64,000 nucleotides of DNA from Torymus aiolomorphi (taxonomy: Eukaryota; Arthropoda; Insecta; Hymenoptera; Torymidae). The notes under the pieces are model-generated. The model did not search any database, was not told the origin of the DNA, and saw only the letters and a program-made list of their open reading frames with translations. The position numbers and the translations under genes were made by a program. Of this stretch, positions 62,053-64,000 are shown piece after piece. Within the stretch, counting starts at the first letter, position 1; each line of letters opens with the position of its first letter. The stretch lies in assembly GCA_036365515.1 (NCBI GenBank), contig CM070875.1, positions 100,485,128-100,549,127 on the forward strand. The letters are read 5' to 3'.

Positions 62053-64000
62053 TCAATTCTCTCTTTTTCGCTTATAGCGGATTCTCTTATCCTCAAATGA
62101 CCTGTGTAAAGGATTTCTGGATCTTTTTTTATCACTTTGATTAGTTTCTCTTTTCAACATCCAGCAGTAGTCAGCCATCATATTAACACCCCAAGTGCCT
62201 TGATATCTCCTCTCCATTTCTTTTAGGTCTTGGTGAAACCGCTCACCTTGCTCTTCGCTGTAGTCACCTAAGTTCTCAGGAAAATATTGCAAATGTGAGT
62301 GCAAAAAATGTAATTTCACACTCATCAAACAACCTAAACGTTCGTAGTTATCGAATAAATCTGAAACAATTTGTTCATATTCCTGACTTTTCAGATTACC
62401 TAAAAAATTTTCAGCAATACTTTGAAAACTGAGCCATGCTAACTTTTCTGTTTCGTTCATTGTGTTGATGAAATTAGGATCTCGAAACATTCTTCGAATT
62501 TGAGGGCCGTCAAAAATTCCTGCTTTTATTTTAGCGTTACTGAGACCTGGAAAATGATCTGACAAGTATTGGAAACATGCCCCTTCTTTATCTAATGCTT
62601 TAGTAAACTGCTTCAATAAACCAAGTTTAATGTGCAGTGGAGGAAGAAGGATTTTTAATGGATCGAGCAATGGTTCTTAAAGCACGTTGTAAGTACCTGG
62701 ATTAAGCGCATTTCTTTTTGGCCATTCTCTCTTCCTGTAATGATTTATGCGATCTCTGCTGTCCCATAAACATAGAAAGTATGGAAACTTTGTGAAACCT
62801 GACTTTTGCCCTAGTATGATGGATATGATTTTCAAGTCTCCGCAAACTTGCCACTTGTGTTCTTCATATTTTATTTTCTCTAGGACATACTTCATATTTT
62901 CATAACTTTCTTTTAGTTTCGTGGAATGAGCTATTGGGATGCTTGCGTATTTATTTCCATTATGCAGCAAAACTGCCTTCAGACTTTGCTTTGAAGAGTC
63001 TATGAAGAGTCGCCATTCACTGGACTTGTAAATATTAGGTTTTAATTCATTAATCACACTCTTTACATCTATGCAATAAACTAATGTTTTATCCTCATCT
63101 ACAGTGAAATATTTCGTAAACTCTTGTTCCCGTTTTCTATAAACAGAAGATTTAGTTCCAGTTTCTATTAATTACCGCCTCTTAAATTCCGCTGCCATGA
63201 ATTCTGCAACATCTTTAGAGACGCCAGTATTTCGAATAAAATCGTTTAAATCTTTTTGGTTAAATGGTTTAGGATTCCATGGCTTAACAGAATGTGGAAC
63301 ATACTCGTCTTCACTTTCATCCATTTCACTTTCACTAATTCCTATTGATTCGCTCTCACTGTCATCTTCATTTTTTCTTATGTCGTCTTCTTCAATATCT
63401 TTTTATAAAATCTTCTTCTACATTCATAAATTCACCAGCATCACAAATAGTTTCCTCTCTTTCAAATTCATTGGATGTATGAATATCTGATTCCATGATG
63501 GGTTTTATCATTAAAGAGACATTAGCATATTTTATTTTAGATTTATTTTTTGAGTTGAAGCCACTTGTAATAGTTTTGCAAAAATAGCAGTCATCGCATG
63601 ACTGGTTTCTGCCATATAGTTGGCGTGGTAAATTGTAACACTTTCTTTCCTTTGCTTTTCTTCCATCGATTCAACATCGTTAGACAAGTATAGCACATCA
63701 CTTGAGGAACCCACCATGTATTTTCAACAGGTATCTGCATTTTGAAGCAGTCAAGAAAAATTTTTCTATTTAAAGCCGTAATAGGTCTGCGGTTCTCTGC
63801 TACCTCAAATTTACCACATATGTAGCAAAACCGATTTAGTTCTCCAAGGCAATCGTGGTTACTTGAGGGGTTTCTTGTGGCATTATACTCAACACTGGCC
63901 AAGTTATCCACCTGTGAAGAGCTGCGGTCGTATGATGACGACAACTGCGGGCCCGCTTGCTCACCCTGACCAGTCGCCGATACTGGGTTTCCGAAGCCCT
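62053..64000 (-). pseudogene. Multicopy transposon-type protein with N-terminal zinc site, broken, runs off the window
   Basis: A high-copy family in arthropods and cnidarians, which I cannot assign to a transposon class. In order on the minus strand: an open frame from the window edge with FCYICGKFEVAENRRPIT, then WWVPQVMCYTCLTMLNRWKK (63944-63591), a CxxC...CxxC zinc-like domain; after a shift, CDDCYFCKTITSGF; further on, PFNQKDLNDFIRNTGVSKDV, then YRKREQEFTKYFTVDEDKTL with VYCIDV; and EWRLFIDSSKQSLKAVLLHN, GDLKIISIILGQKSGF and CLWDSRDRINHYRKREWP (63057-62677). A stop at 62677 separates LLPPLHIKLGLLKQFTKALD, LHFLHSHLQYFPENLGDYSE with EQGERFHQD, and the basic C-terminus (62670-62053). The DSSK and GDLK words suggest an RNase H-like core. 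At least four stops or shifts occur. Confidence 0.75.

Overview
The window is eukaryotic, most probably from an insect and perhaps a hymenopteran. It is AT-rich, has very long (TA)n tracts, and holds Tc1/mariner, piggyBac, Helitron, Penelope, Copia and errantivirus-like elements of kinds common in insect genomes. The species cannot be fixed from the sequence. No conserved single-copy host gene is convincing. The window is a nest of transposable elements, their remnants and satellite DNA.

Layout. 0-5.6 kb: an OTU protease remnant (minus strand), AT-rich spacer, a Penelope-derived repeat and two large foldback palindromes. 5.7-8.5 kb: a GC-rich island on the minus strand with a two-exon gene that has a TATA box, and a broken JmjC plus zinc-finger gene. 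8.76-9.03 kb: a piggyBac-type MITE. 9.3-16.9 kb: two Tc1/mariner-superfamily elements with very long inverted repeats. 17-19.9 kb: spacer with a tandem duplication. 19.9-22.9 kb: a broken errantivirus-type env gene with its 3' LTR. 22.9-25.1 kb: a satellite with a repeat of about 920 bp. 26.5-27.05 kb: a MITE with TTAA target duplication. 28.3-31.9 kb: a third long-inverted-repeat mariner. 32.1-37.3 kb: a decayed minus-strand Helitron interrupted by a 534-bp TA tract. 37.9-38.9 kb: a minisatellite, then Helitron helicase and Penelope fragments. 39.1-40.2 kb: a second env remnant. 40.3-45.2 kb: a complete Copia element with matching target duplications. 45.2-48.6 kb: a non-LTR element that shows only ORF1 and ends at a (CT)n tail. 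48.66-49.25 kb: a piggyBac transposase remnant. 51.0-51.6 kb: a solo LTR. 52.4-53.5 kb: an unnamed multicopy transposon protein, broken. 54.36-56.79 kb: a Penelope-like element joined head to head to an inverted copy of its own 3' part. 57.2-59.7 kb: a mariner with an intact 358-aa transposase. 60.1-62.0 kb: a satellite of about 170 bp interleaved with telomere-like (CCCTTAA/CCCTGAA) tracts. 62.05-64 kb: another multicopy transposon protein, broken and running off the window.

The genes do not form a pathway. The unifying themes are: (i) mariner elements inserted at TA, three of them in long TA microsatellites; (ii) terminal regions of all four mariners filled with AAGGTCA/TCAAGGTCA words; (iii) mariner terminal repeats long enough to carry the 3' end of the transposase gene on both arms; and (iv) repeated nesting (Copia next to env and non-LTR, foldbacks inside mariners, a MITE inside an older duplicated repeat). 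The least explained coding material is the GC-rich JmjC/zinc-finger island at 5.7-8.5 kb.
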